From Paenibacillus oleatilyticus (GTDB lineage Bacteria > Bacillota > Bacilli > Paenibacillales > NBRC-103111), in NCBI RefSeq assembly GCF_018998565.1, contig NZ_JAHNZO010000001.1:77774-141773 (forward strand): 64,000 nucleotides of DNA, written 5' to 3'. The notes under the pieces are model-generated. The model worked only from the letters and a program-made list of their open reading frames with translations. It was not told the DNA's origin and searched no databases. A program made the translations under genes and the position numbers. This document shows positions 43,785-53,154 of this stretch, one piece after another; the stretch's first letter is position 1; every line of letters begins with the position of its first letter.

Positions 43785-43800
43785 GACTACACGCGTAATC
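43785..43800. promoter_or_regulatory. BlaI-type operator 2
   Basis: GACTACACGCGTAATC is the same dyad with one mismatch. It lies 25 bases (centre to centre) from operator 1, so two dimers could bind near the same face of the DNA. Confidence 0.65.
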
Positions 43801-43834
43801 CAAAAATGTCAACTTTAAAAATTCAATGCAGCCG

Positions 43835-43884
43835 AAAAAAGCATGCCCGCTCTCTCATTCGAAAGAAGCGGCGCATGCTTTTTG
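43835..43884. terminator. bidirectional terminator
   Basis: AAAAAAGCATGC/GCATGCTTTTT outer stem with an inner CCGCT/AGCGG-like pair. It lies between the BlaI promoter region and the 3' end of the MFS gene at 43959. Confidence 0.75.
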
Positions 43885-43958
43885 TTATCATTATTGTCCT
43901 TTTGCGTCCCATCCGCAGGATATTTTACGCGCGTTCATTTATGCGTGCCTGCACGCCT

Positions 43959-45161
43959 CTATTCCATGCTGCGGCCGGCGTGCAGAGGTGCGCTTTGCGT
44001 CTGAGGGCGTCTTCTCGAAATCGCAAGCACGGCCAGCATGATGAGCATCACGGCCGAGTAGAGCCACATGGCCGTTTGAATCGGGAAAGCGTCCATGACC
44101 CGTCCGACGCCCAGCGGCAGCAGCGAACCGCCGAGCCCGTTAGCCGCGAGCAAAATGCTGGTCGTTCTCTCGGTCATACCCGGCAGCGATTGATTGGCGT
44201 AAATGAGCGCCACCGCAAACATCCCGGACATGCCCAATCCAAGCAGGAAGCTGAGTACAAAGCCTCCCCATGCATAGTGGCTGAACGGCAGGACGAGCAG
44301 CGACGCTAAACTCAGCAGCGTTGCCACCCACAAAAAACGGAAGTACGTCCACCGGTCGCCGAGAATGCCGGTCAAGATTCGTCCGATCACCATTGCCGTC
44401 CAGTAGACGGTGACGGTGAGCGTCGCAAGCGAGCTATCGATCCCCCACCGCTCCATAAAGATCGAAGGGAAGAAATGGACGACCGACACTTCGCTGCCGC
44501 CGTACAGGAAAAAGAAAACGGCGCACATCGCCAGAAACGGGATGCCCGATCTCGCATACGTCGGGCGTTGCACATGTCCTCCGCCGGACTCCGCTTCTTT
44601 GCGGGTCAGCATGCCGTCCATTTCCCCAAAGGACATCCGTTTCCAGACGAGCGCCGTTGCAAGCGCGCCGATGCCGAGCAGAAAAAACGAATACGTCCAC
44701 AGCCCTTTGGCGATCAGCAAGCTGGCGATCGAAGGCATGGCAAGCGCGCCGACACCGAACGTCACCTCCAGCTTGCTCATGGCCGCCGCCTGCTTCTGCT
44801 TTACGGCCAGAAGAATGATCGTGCCAATGCACGATTCGACCAAGCCGGTGCCGAATCCGGCCAACCCCGCCAGCATTACGACCGCCGGCCAGGGAGGAAG
44901 CAAACCGGTGAACAGCTCCATCCCGACCAGCCCGAGACCGAGCATGACCGCCGATTTGCGGCCGAGCTTGCGGGAAACCGCGGGCATCGAGAGCACCCCG
45001 CTGAGCAAGCCGACAAACTGCACGAAAATAAGCATGCCGCCGCTGCCGTAGCTTTGCGAATAATGCGCAAGCAGTTCAGGCAGCACCGCGCCGACGATGA
45101 CCGTGCCCACGCCGGTGATGACATAACACAAGCATCCCATCCAAATCAACCGGTTAATCAT
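43959..45161 (-). CDS. MFS transporter, sugar or metabolite (GlcP/FucP-like)
   Basis: 400 residues, 12 helices. It lacks the DHA2 motifs; the pattern (GAVLPELLAHY, LGRKSAVMLGLGLVGMELFTG, GFGTGLVESCIGT) fits the Gram-positive GlcP/FsbA group of MFS porters. Its ATG (45161) lies inside the end of the upstream DeoR gene, so the two are co-transcribed. That suggests uptake or efflux of a phosphorylatable carbohydrate sensed by the DeoR protein. Confidence 0.78.
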   Translation of the reverse strand: MINRLIWMGCLCYVITGVGTVIVGAVLPELLAHYSQSYGSGGMLIFVQFVGLLSGVLSMPAVSRKLGRKSAVMLGLGLVGMELFTGLLPPWPAVVMLAGLAGFGTGLVESCIGTIILLAVKQKQAAAMSKLEVTFGVGALAMPSIASLLIAKGLWTYSFFLLGIGALATALVWKRMSFGEMDGMLTRKEAESGGGHVQRPTYARSGIPFLAMCAVFFFLYGGSEVSVVHFFPSIFMERWGIDSSLATLTVTVYWTAMVIGRILTGILGDRWTYFRFLWVATLLSLASLLVLPFSHYAWGGFVLSFLLGLGMSGMFAVALIYANQSLPGMTERTTSILLAANGLGGSLLPLGVGRVMDAFPIQTAMWLYSAVMLIMLAVLAISRRRPQTQSAPLHAGRSME

Positions 45162-45930
45162 GATGCTCTCCGTCGCCGGCGATCAGCAGCTCCACCTGAT
45201 GCTTGTGAAGCTCTTCTTTCATTTCGTCGCTCGGCTCCCGGTCCGTTACGATCATGTCGATCCCTTCCAGCCCGGCGACGCGGTGAAACAGCTTTTTGCC
45301 GAATTTCGTATGATCGGCCAGTACGATCACTTGGTCCGACTTGCGCATAACTTGCCGGATCAAATAGCTTTCCTCCTCGAACATGGTCGTCAGACCGTGC
45401 GGCGCGATGCCGCATGTGCCGAGCAGCGCTTTGTCCACCTGATATTCGGACAGCATTTCCAGCGTCCGCGCCCCGAAAACGAGCCGCTGCTCATTATCCA
45501 GCAGGCCGCCGAGAAGATGGATGCGGATTTCATCCTTCTGCGTCAGCATGCCCGCCAGATCGATCGAGTTGGTGACGACCACATTGCGCCGGGTTCGCAT
45601 CGATTCCATCGCACAGCGCACCGTAGTGGAGGAATCGGTGTACAAATAATCGCCGTCGTGAATCAGCGTCGCCGCCAGCCTGCCGATCGCCTGCTTGGAC
45701 GGGGTGTCCAGCTGCAGCCGCTGCTCGTAGTTCGGCACCTCCTTGGAGATCGACGGCAGCATGGCGCCTCCGCGGGTACGGATGATGCTACCCTGCTCCT
45801 CCAGCTTGATCAGATCGCGCCGGGCGGTATCCCACGAGATTTGCAGCCACTCGCAAATTTCCGTGACGGTGATGCGCTGTTTTTCATTTAACTTCTGTAC
45901 AATCGCAATCAGTCTTTCTTCTTGAAACAT
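45154..45930 (-). CDS. DeoR-family transcriptional regulator
   Basis: 258 residues. N-terminal HTH (ITVTEICEWLQISWDTARRDLIKLEEQGSIIRTRGGAM, the DeoR signature) and a C-terminal DeoRC sugar-phosphate-sensing domain (DSSTTVRCAMES, FGARTLEMLSEYQVDKALLGTCGI, VIVLADHTKFGKK). Usually represses carbohydrate genes. ATG 45930 is after GGAAGGAG; the longer in-frame start at 46020 has no site. It overlaps the MFS gene by eight bases. Confidence 0.9.
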   Translation of the reverse strand: MFQEERLIAIVQKLNEKQRITVTEICEWLQISWDTARRDLIKLEEQGSIIRTRGGAMLPSISKEVPNYEQRLQLDTPSKQAIGRLAATLIHDGDYLYTDSSTTVRCAMESMRTRRNVVVTNSIDLAGMLTQKDEIRIHLLGGLLDNEQRLVFGARTLEMLSEYQVDKALLGTCGIAPHGLTTMFEEESYLIRQVMRKSDQVIVLADHTKFGKKLFHRVAGLEGIDMIVTDREPSDEMKEELHKHQVELLIAGDGEHHD

Positions 45931-46082
45931 GCGTATTCTCCTTCCGAATACTTGGCCTTTAAATAAGTTTTCATAAGTTATATTAAGCAAATTCAAGTGA
46001 TATTCTTGATTATAAACCAAAATCCGCAGATTACAAGCGTTAGTACGGAAAACAACATCACATTTGCGCCCATATTAAAAAC

Positions 46083-46114
46083 GACGGGGAAGGATCGTGA
46101 TTCCTTCGCCCGCC
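46083..46114 (-). terminator. terminator of the small membrane-protein gene
   Basis: Leftward stem GGGcGAAGGA/TCCTTCCCC, followed by GTCGTTTTT. Confidence 0.6.
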
Positions 46115-46144
46115 GCTTAGAATGGTTGTTTCCCGAAAAAGCTT

Positions 46145-46381
46145 TTAATACGGAGCTTTTCTAATATTTTTATCCTTATCGTCGCCTTGCTCGTCTTTCT
46201 CTTCCTTCTCCTGCTTTTCTTCGTGAAATTCGATCGGCGTATTTCCCGTAATCTGATCGAAGGGAGTATAATCGCTGTTCGGGATCGCCTTGCCGACAAT
46301 CATCTTGCAGATAATGACCGTAAGTAAAACGATGATCGGAACGATCAAGGAAAGCATCGTATATAAAGCAAAATCGTCCAT
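46145..46381 (-). CDS. small membrane protein, DUF3951-like
   Basis: 78 residues: one transmembrane helix near the N-terminus (LYTMLSLIVPIIVLLTVIICKMIV), then YTPFDQITGNTPIEFHEEK, which I recall as the DUF3951 motif, and a highly charged Lys/Glu/Asp tail. Function unknown. The start is either ATG 46381 (MDDFALY..., AAGGACGG upstream) or ATG 46414. Confidence 0.65.
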   Translation of the reverse strand: MDDFALYTMLSLIVPIIVLLTVIICKMIVGKAIPNSDYTPFDQITGNTPIEFHEEKQEKEEKDEQGDDKDKNIRKAPY

Positions 46382-46483
46382 ATTCCAGGCCCGTCCTTCT
46401 CCTTTATTAGCCATACTTGTCCGTTCATTTAACTTTTTATACGAGGAAGGCCGAAAAATAGTTTCGCAGACCGGGCGTCAAGT

Positions 46484-46535
46484 CAAAAAAATATCCCCGT
46501 AAAGCCCGGCTTCAAAGCCGCCGCTCTACAGGGAT
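46484..46535 (-). terminator. terminator of the giant repeat-protein gene
   Basis: Leftward: CCCTGTAGAGC ... GCTTTACGGGG with inner GGCTTTGAAGCC, then ATATTTTTTT. Confidence 0.8.
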
Positions 46536-46571
46536 GTGCTACCGTCCTTGAGGAAAACATGACCGTTTCAA

Positions 46572-49500
46572 TTACTCGTTCGCCACGCCGATTGCAATCC
46601 AGTTGACCACTCCTTGCAGCTCCGGCGAAAGTTTGGAACGGACCACTTCCAAAATAGCGCCGTCGGGCTCCTTCTGTTGAATGACTGCGTACGTGTTCGT
46701 CTGATCTGTGGAAGCTACCAATACATAGTTGTTGTCTGCGAAAGGCCGGTCAAATATTAGCACCACTTCCGTCAGTTCGTCTTCGAGACTTAGCAGGAAC
46801 GGACTAATCCCGAACTGCTGCACCGTCGTCCGGACTCCAACCGTCTGCACCGGTTGGAAGGACAAATGCTCCGGAGTGACCGCTCCTGCCGCCAAATGCT
46901 CCGACTTGACGCTTTCCGGCTGCAACAGGTCGCCCGCTGTGGCGTCGGCTTCCGATACTTGCGCAGATACGGCGTCCCATAAGAGATCCAGCGCACGAAT
47001 ATGAACCTCTGCCAGTTCCGGCTCGAGTTCGGGAATCAATCCCTCCCCCGATTCCATGACAATTGCCGCTTCATCCGCTTCCGGTGTCTCGATTTCGCTC
47101 TGGATGCCGTTGTCTTCTGTTTCGTCGCTTGGATCGATTCGATCCGGATCGTCGGCCTCGTGGGCGGCATCGTCCCACGCTTCCTCCGCCGGCCGCCTGT
47201 TCAGCAGTGCCTGCAGCGACGGTTCCAAATGAATGAAGGAAATCGTGCCCGGCACCAGATGGTAGCCTGAGATCGTCTCCTGCTTGATATGCAGCCCGTC
47301 GACTGACTCGACGCATAAATGATCCGCCGTCACCGATCCTTCCGCCAGCTTCTCCGACGTCACTGCTTCCGCCTGCAATTGCGCTTCGCCCACGGATTCC
47401 TCCGCCAGCTGCTCTGCGCCCACCGCGCCTTTGGACAGATGCCGGCTGCGTACAGCTCCTTCCGCAAGGTGCAGGGACATCACTGCGTCAGTTGCAAGAT
47501 GTCGGCTTCGTACCGACTCCTCCGCAAGGTGCAGGGGCGTCACCGCGCCTTCCGCCAGCTTCTCCGACGTCACCGCTTGCGCCTGCAGCTGCGCTTCGCC
47601 TACGGCTTCAACCGCTAGCTGCTCCGGGCCCACCGCGCCTTCGGCCAAATGCCGGCGGTGAACCGCCCCCTCGGCTAGGTACTGCTCCGTCACCACGCCT
47701 TCGGCCAGATGCCGGCCGTGTACCGCTCCTTCGCACAGGTGCTGCTCCGTCACCGCGCCTTCCGCCAGCTTCTCCGACGTCACCGCCTGCGCCTGCAATT
47801 GCGCTTCGCCTACGGCTTCCTCCGCCAGCTGTTCCACGCCTACGACGCCTACGGCCAGATGCCGGCCGTGTACCGCTCCTTCGGCTAAGTGCCGCTCTGT
47901 CACCGCGCCTTCCGCCAGCTTCTCCGACGTCACCGCCTGCGCCTGCAATTGCGCTTCACCCACGGCTTCCGCCGCCAGTTGTTCCACGCCTACGGCGCCT
48001 TCGGACAGATGCCGGCCGTGAATCGCGCCGTCAGCCAGGTGCTGCTCCGTCACCGCGCCTTCCGCCAGCTTCTCCGACGTCACCGCTTGCGCCTGCAAGT
48101 GCGCTTCACCCACGGCTTCCTCCGCTAGCTGCTCTGCGCCCACCGCGCCTTCGGTCAGATGCCGGCGATGAACCGCGCCGTCAACCAGGTGTTGCTCCGT
48201 CACCGCGCCTTCCGCCAGCTTCTCCGACGTGACGGACTCCGCTTGCAATTGCGCTTCGCCTACGGCCTCCGCCGCCAGCTGTTCTGCGCCCACCGCGCCT
48301 TCGGTCAGATGCCGGCCGTGTACCGCTCCTTCGGCCAAGTGCAGCTCCGTCACCGCGCCTTCCGCCAGCTTCTCCGACGTGACGGACTCCGCCTGCAATT
48401 GCGCCTCGCCTACAGCTTCCGCCGCCAGTTGTTCCGTGCCTACCGCACCGTCGGCCAGCTTCTCCGACGTCACAGATTTCGCCTGTAGTTGCACTGCACC
48501 TACGGCCTCCGCCGCCAGTTGCTCCGCGCCCACCGCGCCGGGCGCCAGATGTCGACCACGAACCGCTCCTTCGGCGAGATGCCGATCTGTTACCGCGCCT
48601 ACCGTCAGCTTCTCCGATGTCACGGCCTCCGCCTGCAATTGCGCTTTGCCTACGGCTTCCGCCGCAAGCTGCTCCGCGCCCACCGCGCCGGGCGCCAGAT
48701 GTCGGCCGCGAACCGCTCCTGCGGCGAGATGCCGATCCGTTACCGCGCCTACCGTCAGCTTCTCCGACGTCACGGATTCCGCCTGCAATTGCGCTTTGCC
48801 TACGGCTTCCGCCGCAAGCTGCTCCGCGCCTACCGCGCCGGGCGCCAGATGTCGGCCGTGAACCGCTCCTTCGGCCAGGTGCAGCTTTGTCACCGCGCCT
48901 TCCGCCAGCTTCTCCGACGTCACGGCTTGCGCCCGTAATTGCGCTTCGCCTACGGCTTCCGCCGCAAGCTGTTCCTCGCCTATCGTGCCTTCGGCCAAAT
49001 GCTGGCTGCGTATGGCCCCTTCCGCAATGTGCAGGGCCATCACCGCGCCTCCGGCAAGATGCCGGCTTCGCACCGACTCTTCCCCAAGATGCAGAGGCGT
49101 CACCGCGTTTTCGGCCAAGCGGCTGCCGTCCACGGCTCCTTCGGCAAGGTTCAGCGTTGTGATCGCACCTTCCGCCAGATGCCTGCCGTGAACCGCACCT
49201 TCCGCGAGGTGCAGCGCCTTGACCGTCCCTTCCGCCAGCTTCTCCGACGTCACCGCCTGCGCCTGCAGCTGTGCCGGGCCTACGGCCTCCTCCGCCAGCT
49301 GCTCCACGCCTACCGCGCCGGGCGTCAGATGCGCCGTCGTTACGGAGCCATCCGCCAGGCGGCTGCCGTCAACCACGCCCTCTGCAAGGTGCTCCCTGGA
49401 GACCGCGCTTTCCGCCAAATGCCAGCCGCACACAGCCCTTTCTTCAAGGTGTATCGCCGTTACAGCGCCTTCGGTCAGGTGCCGGCCGCGAACCGCCTCT

Positions 49501-52500
49501 TCCGCAAGGTGAATCTCCGTGACTGCCCCTTCCGCCAGCTTTTCCCACGTTACCGACTGCGCCTGCAAGTGTGCTGCGCCTACGGCCACCGTCGCAAGCT
49601 GCTCTGAGCCCACCGCACCTGGTGCCAGATGCGTCGTCGTAACGGCCTTCTCCGCCAAGTTACTTGCGCCTACGGCTCCCTCTGCGAGGTGTCTTGCCGT
49701 CACCGCGCCTTCCGCCAGCTTTTCCGACGTTACGGCCTCTGTCTGCAATTGTGCTTCGCCTACGGCCCCCGCCGCCAACTGCTCCGCGCCCACCGCGCCC
49801 GGCGTTAGATGCGCCATCGTCACGGAGCCCTCCGCCAAGCGGCTTCCGTCGACCGCGCCCTCTGCGAGGTGTCTCGTTGTCACCGCGTTTTCCGCCAGTT
49901 TTCCCGATGTCACCGCTTGCGCCTGCAACTGCGGTTCGCCTACGGCTTCCGCCGCAAGCTGCTCCGTGCCTACGGCGCCCGGCGCCAGATGCTGCGCCGT
50001 CACGGACTCCGCTGCCAGCTTTCCCGATGTCACCGCCTGCTCCCGCAGCTGCGCTTCGCCAACCGCTTTCGCCGCCAGCTGCTCTGCGCCCACCGCGCCC
50101 GGCGTTAGATGCGCCATCGTCACGGAGCCCTCCGCCAAGCGGCTTCCGTCGACTGCGTTTTTTGCGAGATGCTTCGCCGTCACTGCGCCTTCCGCCAGCT
50201 TCTCCGACGTTACCGACTGCGCCTGCAGCTGCGTTTGGCCTACGGCTTCCGCCGCCAACTGCTCCGATCCGACGGCGCCCAGCTTCAGATGCAGCCCCGT
50301 CACCGAACGCAGCGCCAGCTTTCCTGACGTCACCGACTGCGCCTGCAAGTGTGCTTCCCCTACGGCTTCCGCCGCAAGCTGCTCCCCGCCGACAACGCCC
50401 GGCGCGAGATGCAGCGACGTTACGGACTCCTCCGCCAAGCAGCTGCCGTCAACCGTGCCTTCCGCCAGATGACGGCCGCGTACCGCACCATCCGCAAGGT
50501 GCAGTGCCGTGACCGCGCCTTCCGATAGCTTCTCTGACGTCACCGCGGCCGCCGCTAAGTGTTTGCCGCTTATTGCACCGTCCACCACATGCGGACCGCG
50601 CACCGAGCCTTCCATCAGGTGTTGCGTCATGACTGCACCTTCCGCCAGCTTCTCCGACGTTACCGACTGCGCCTGCAGCTGGTCTTCACCTACAGCTTCC
50701 GCCATCAGATGCTTCGCGCCGACCGCATTCGGCGTCAGATGCGCAGTCGTCACGGACCCTGCCGCCAAGCGGCTGCCGTCGACCGCGCTTTCCGCCAAAT
50801 GCAGCCCGCGTACCGCTCCCTCCGCCAAATGCATCGCCGTAACCGCACCTTCCGCCAGCTTCTCCGTCGTTACCGACTGCCCCTGCAGCTGCGATTCGCC
50901 TACGGCTCCGGTCCTCAGATTCTCCGCACCGACCGCACCGGGCGTCAGATGCACAGCCGTCACGGACCCTGCCGCCAGATGACTGCCGCTCACCACGCCT
51001 TCCGCCAGATGCTGTCCCCGCACTGCCCCTTCCGTTAGATGCAGCGCCGTGACCGCACCGGGCGTCAAGTGCTTAGACGTCACCACACCTGGCGCCAAAC
51101 GGCTGCCGTCAACAGCCCCTTCTATCAAATGAGGACCCCGTACCGAGCCTTCCGTCAGGTGCAGCGCCGTCACCGCGTTTTCCGCCAGTTTCTCCGATGT
51201 TACCGCGCCGTCTTCCAGCTTATCGCGGGTAACGGCACCGGTAGCGAGCTGGTGTGTCTTCACGGACGCTTTGCCGAGATGCGCATGTTGAATCGCACCC
51301 AAGGCCACATGCTCCGCCTGCACCGATTCCTTGCCCAGCTTCTCCGATGTTACGCTTGCGGAAGCCAGCTTCGCCGTCGTCACGGCCAAATTGGTCAGCT
51401 TGTCGGTCGATACCGATTCACCGGACAGCTTGGAGGTGGTGACACTGTGCTTCGCCAGATGCGTGGTTTGTACCGCCCCCTCCTGCAAATGCTGGACCTG
51501 CACCGCCCCCCCGGCCAGCTTATCGGAGGTGACCGCCCGGTCCTGCAGCTTCTCCGTCGAGATCGAACGGTCTTGCAAATGATCGCCACTGACCGCCGAC
51601 GAGGCAATGTGTGCGGTCTGCACGGCTTTGTCAGCCAGATGCAGCGAATTGACGGCGTCCTCCGTTAAATGCTCGCCGGATACCGATTTTTTCGCCAGCT
51701 TCCGCGAGGTAACGGCTTGCTCGCCCAATTTCTCGGAGGTGACGGAGGAATCCGCCAACTGCTGCGTGCTGACACTATAAAGCGCCAATTTATCCGCCGT
51801 CACCGCGTGGGCGGCCAAGTGGCGGCCTTCCACCGCTCCTTGCTGCACATGCCGGCTTTCAATCGCTCTTTCCTGCACATGGAGCCCCTGTACCGCTTCC
51901 TTGGACAATTTGCCGGATGTCACGGCTCCGTCCTTCAGATGAACGGTCTGCACCGCATCTTCCGTCAGATGGCTCGCGTCGATCTGCTTCGGCGAAATGT
52001 TAACGCCCCGGATCAGCCCCGCCGTCAAATGATCGTGCAGCACCGAATTCAGCTTCAAATGCTCGGAAGCCACGCTCCAAGGCGCCAGCTTCTCCTCCGT
52101 AACCGACTGGGGAGCCAGCTTCTCGGCGCCAATGTCTCCATCGGCCAGCTTGGCGGAGGTCACTGAAAAATCTCGCAGCTTTTCCGTCGTCACCGCGCCT
52201 TCCAACAGCTTTGACGAATTGACCACGCCGTTGGCCAAGTGAATCGAATGAATGGCGCCGCTTCGGATTTTATCCGACGTAATCGACTGATGCTGAATCA
52301 GCTCGCCGGTAATCGCCTCGTCGGCAAAATGCTTCGTATAAATCGATTTTTCGGCAATTTTCATCCCGTCGATCGTCTTATCCGCCAGCTTCTCCGAAGT
52401 AATGCTGTTGTCCTGAAGCTTCTCTCCGCTGATCGCCCGGTCTTGGATTTTTTCCGTCGAGACCGAGCCCCTGGCAAGATGCTCCGCCGCCACCGATTGA

Positions 52501-52970
52501 AAAGCGAGCTTTTGCGTCGTGACGCTCCGGTCCGCCAGCTTGGTGCTGTCGACCGCATAGTCGGTCAGATTTTCCCGGCCGACGCTATTGCGTTTGATCC
52601 GGGTGCCGTCGACGGCATAACGCGCGATTTTCTCCGTCGTGACCGACTCTTCGGCCAAATCGTCCGTATACACGGTGGTTCCCTGTGTAAACCGCGGTCG
52701 GACCGGTTCTTCAACTGCCCGGACGACCGGCTTTTCAACTGCTTGGGTAACAGGCTCTTCAACTGCCCGGGAAGTGTCCGGAGCTGCTTGTTCTTCTTTT
52801 CCTTCCTCAACGTCCATGTGACCGATGCTGATATCATCATCAAAATCGGCTTGCGGCTTCAAAATTCGCGGCTTGTCGTCCAGCCACTTAAGCTCATTAA
52901 TGTACGAATCCATGCGCTTGCTGCGCACCGGACGTCGCGTACCGGAACCCCGGCGGTTTTCTCGTTTCAT
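46572..52970 (-). CDS. giant decapeptide-repeat protein with WIAG-type tail
   Basis: 2132 residues. Basic N-terminus and acidic linker (~1-105), then roughly 180 tandem ten-residue units of the type A-V-T-S-E-K-L-A-E-G (Val2 and Leu7 nearly invariant) to ~1920. An acidic linker follows, then a ~100-residue C-terminal domain ending VNWIAIGVANE. No signal peptide or membrane segment. I associate such repeats with a WIAG tail with endospore-formers and the spore surface. The regular hydrophobic spacing suggests a long beta-solenoid or coiled rod. ATG 52970 has GGGAGG seven bases upstream. Recent duplications make many repeats nearly identical in DNA, so length may vary. Confidence 0.87.
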   Translation of the reverse strand: MKRENRRGSGTRRPVRSKRMDSYINELKWLDDKPRILKPQADFDDDISIGHMDVEEGKEEQAAPDTSRAVEEPVTQAVEKPVVRAVEEPVRPRFTQGTTVYTDDLAEESVTTEKIARYAVDGTRIKRNSVGRENLTDYAVDSTKLADRSVTTQKLAFQSVAAEHLARGSVSTEKIQDRAISGEKLQDNSITSEKLADKTIDGMKIAEKSIYTKHFADEAITGELIQHQSITSDKIRSGAIHSIHLANGVVNSSKLLEGAVTTEKLRDFSVTSAKLADGDIGAEKLAPQSVTEEKLAPWSVASEHLKLNSVLHDHLTAGLIRGVNISPKQIDASHLTEDAVQTVHLKDGAVTSGKLSKEAVQGLHVQERAIESRHVQQGAVEGRHLAAHAVTADKLALYSVSTQQLADSSVTSEKLGEQAVTSRKLAKKSVSGEHLTEDAVNSLHLADKAVQTAHIASSAVSGDHLQDRSISTEKLQDRAVTSDKLAGGAVQVQHLQEGAVQTTHLAKHSVTTSKLSGESVSTDKLTNLAVTTAKLASASVTSEKLGKESVQAEHVALGAIQHAHLGKASVKTHQLATGAVTRDKLEDGAVTSEKLAENAVTALHLTEGSVRGPHLIEGAVDGSRLAPGVVTSKHLTPGAVTALHLTEGAVRGQHLAEGVVSGSHLAAGSVTAVHLTPGAVGAENLRTGAVGESQLQGQSVTTEKLAEGAVTAMHLAEGAVRGLHLAESAVDGSRLAAGSVTTAHLTPNAVGAKHLMAEAVGEDQLQAQSVTSEKLAEGAVMTQHLMEGSVRGPHVVDGAISGKHLAAAAVTSEKLSEGAVTALHLADGAVRGRHLAEGTVDGSCLAEESVTSLHLAPGVVGGEQLAAEAVGEAHLQAQSVTSGKLALRSVTGLHLKLGAVGSEQLAAEAVGQTQLQAQSVTSEKLAEGAVTAKHLAKNAVDGSRLAEGSVTMAHLTPGAVGAEQLAAKAVGEAQLREQAVTSGKLAAESVTAQHLAPGAVGTEQLAAEAVGEPQLQAQAVTSGKLAENAVTTRHLAEGAVDGSRLAEGSVTMAHLTPGAVGAEQLAAGAVGEAQLQTEAVTSEKLAEGAVTARHLAEGAVGASNLAEKAVTTTHLAPGAVGSEQLATVAVGAAHLQAQSVTWEKLAEGAVTEIHLAEEAVRGRHLTEGAVTAIHLEERAVCGWHLAESAVSREHLAEGVVDGSRLADGSVTTAHLTPGAVGVEQLAEEAVGPAQLQAQAVTSEKLAEGTVKALHLAEGAVHGRHLAEGAITTLNLAEGAVDGSRLAENAVTPLHLGEESVRSRHLAGGAVMALHIAEGAIRSQHLAEGTIGEEQLAAEAVGEAQLRAQAVTSEKLAEGAVTKLHLAEGAVHGRHLAPGAVGAEQLAAEAVGKAQLQAESVTSEKLTVGAVTDRHLAAGAVRGRHLAPGAVGAEQLAAEAVGKAQLQAEAVTSEKLTVGAVTDRHLAEGAVRGRHLAPGAVGAEQLAAEAVGAVQLQAKSVTSEKLADGAVGTEQLAAEAVGEAQLQAESVTSEKLAEGAVTELHLAEGAVHGRHLTEGAVGAEQLAAEAVGEAQLQAESVTSEKLAEGAVTEQHLVDGAVHRRHLTEGAVGAEQLAEEAVGEAHLQAQAVTSEKLAEGAVTEQHLADGAIHGRHLSEGAVGVEQLAAEAVGEAQLQAQAVTSEKLAEGAVTERHLAEGAVHGRHLAVGVVGVEQLAEEAVGEAQLQAQAVTSEKLAEGAVTEQHLCEGAVHGRHLAEGVVTEQYLAEGAVHRRHLAEGAVGPEQLAVEAVGEAQLQAQAVTSEKLAEGAVTPLHLAEESVRSRHLATDAVMSLHLAEGAVRSRHLSKGAVGAEQLAEESVGEAQLQAEAVTSEKLAEGSVTADHLCVESVDGLHIKQETISGYHLVPGTISFIHLEPSLQALLNRRPAEEAWDDAAHEADDPDRIDPSDETEDNGIQSEIETPEADEAAIVMESGEGLIPELEPELAEVHIRALDLLWDAVSAQVSEADATAGDLLQPESVKSEHLAAGAVTPEHLSFQPVQTVGVRTTVQQFGISPFLLSLEDELTEVVLIFDRPFADNNYVLVASTDQTNTYAVIQQKEPDGAILEVVRSKLSPELQGVVNWIAIGVANE

Positions 52971-53038
52971 GCTAGGTCCTCCCATATGGTGTAGTGCCTA
53001 GTTGGCCATGCTGGAAATGATTGCATTTAGACACTTGT

Positions 53039-53066
53039 AACATATGCATTTACCCAGAAGGTGGTC
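53039..53066 (-). promoter_or_regulatory. possible sigma-K promoter of the repeat-protein gene
   Basis: Leftward: GACC, 16 bases, CATATGTT, fitting the sigma-K pattern (AC, 16, CATAnnnT), ~65 bases before the start codon. It would give mother-cell expression late in sporulation. Short match. Confidence 0.45.
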
Positions 53067-53126
53067 ATTCGCCCGGTTAAAAATGGGCATTCGCACAAGA
53101 AAGCCGAACCGTTTTTCCATCGAAAC

Positions 53127-53154
53127 GAAAAAAAAGGCGGTCTCGTTCACCGCC
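53127..53154 (-). terminator. terminator overlapping the stop codon of the GT4 gene
   Basis: Leftward GGCGGT/ACCGCC stem followed by eight T. The stem includes the last codons and stop (53147-53149) of the glycosyltransferase gene. Confidence 0.85.

Noticed and set aside
47319..52994. Many long plus-strand frames (up to 317 codons) opposite the giant repeat gene
   Set aside because: They mirror the 30-base DNA repeat and give low-complexity Cys/Ser/Pro-rich or Arg-rich products without ribosome sites.
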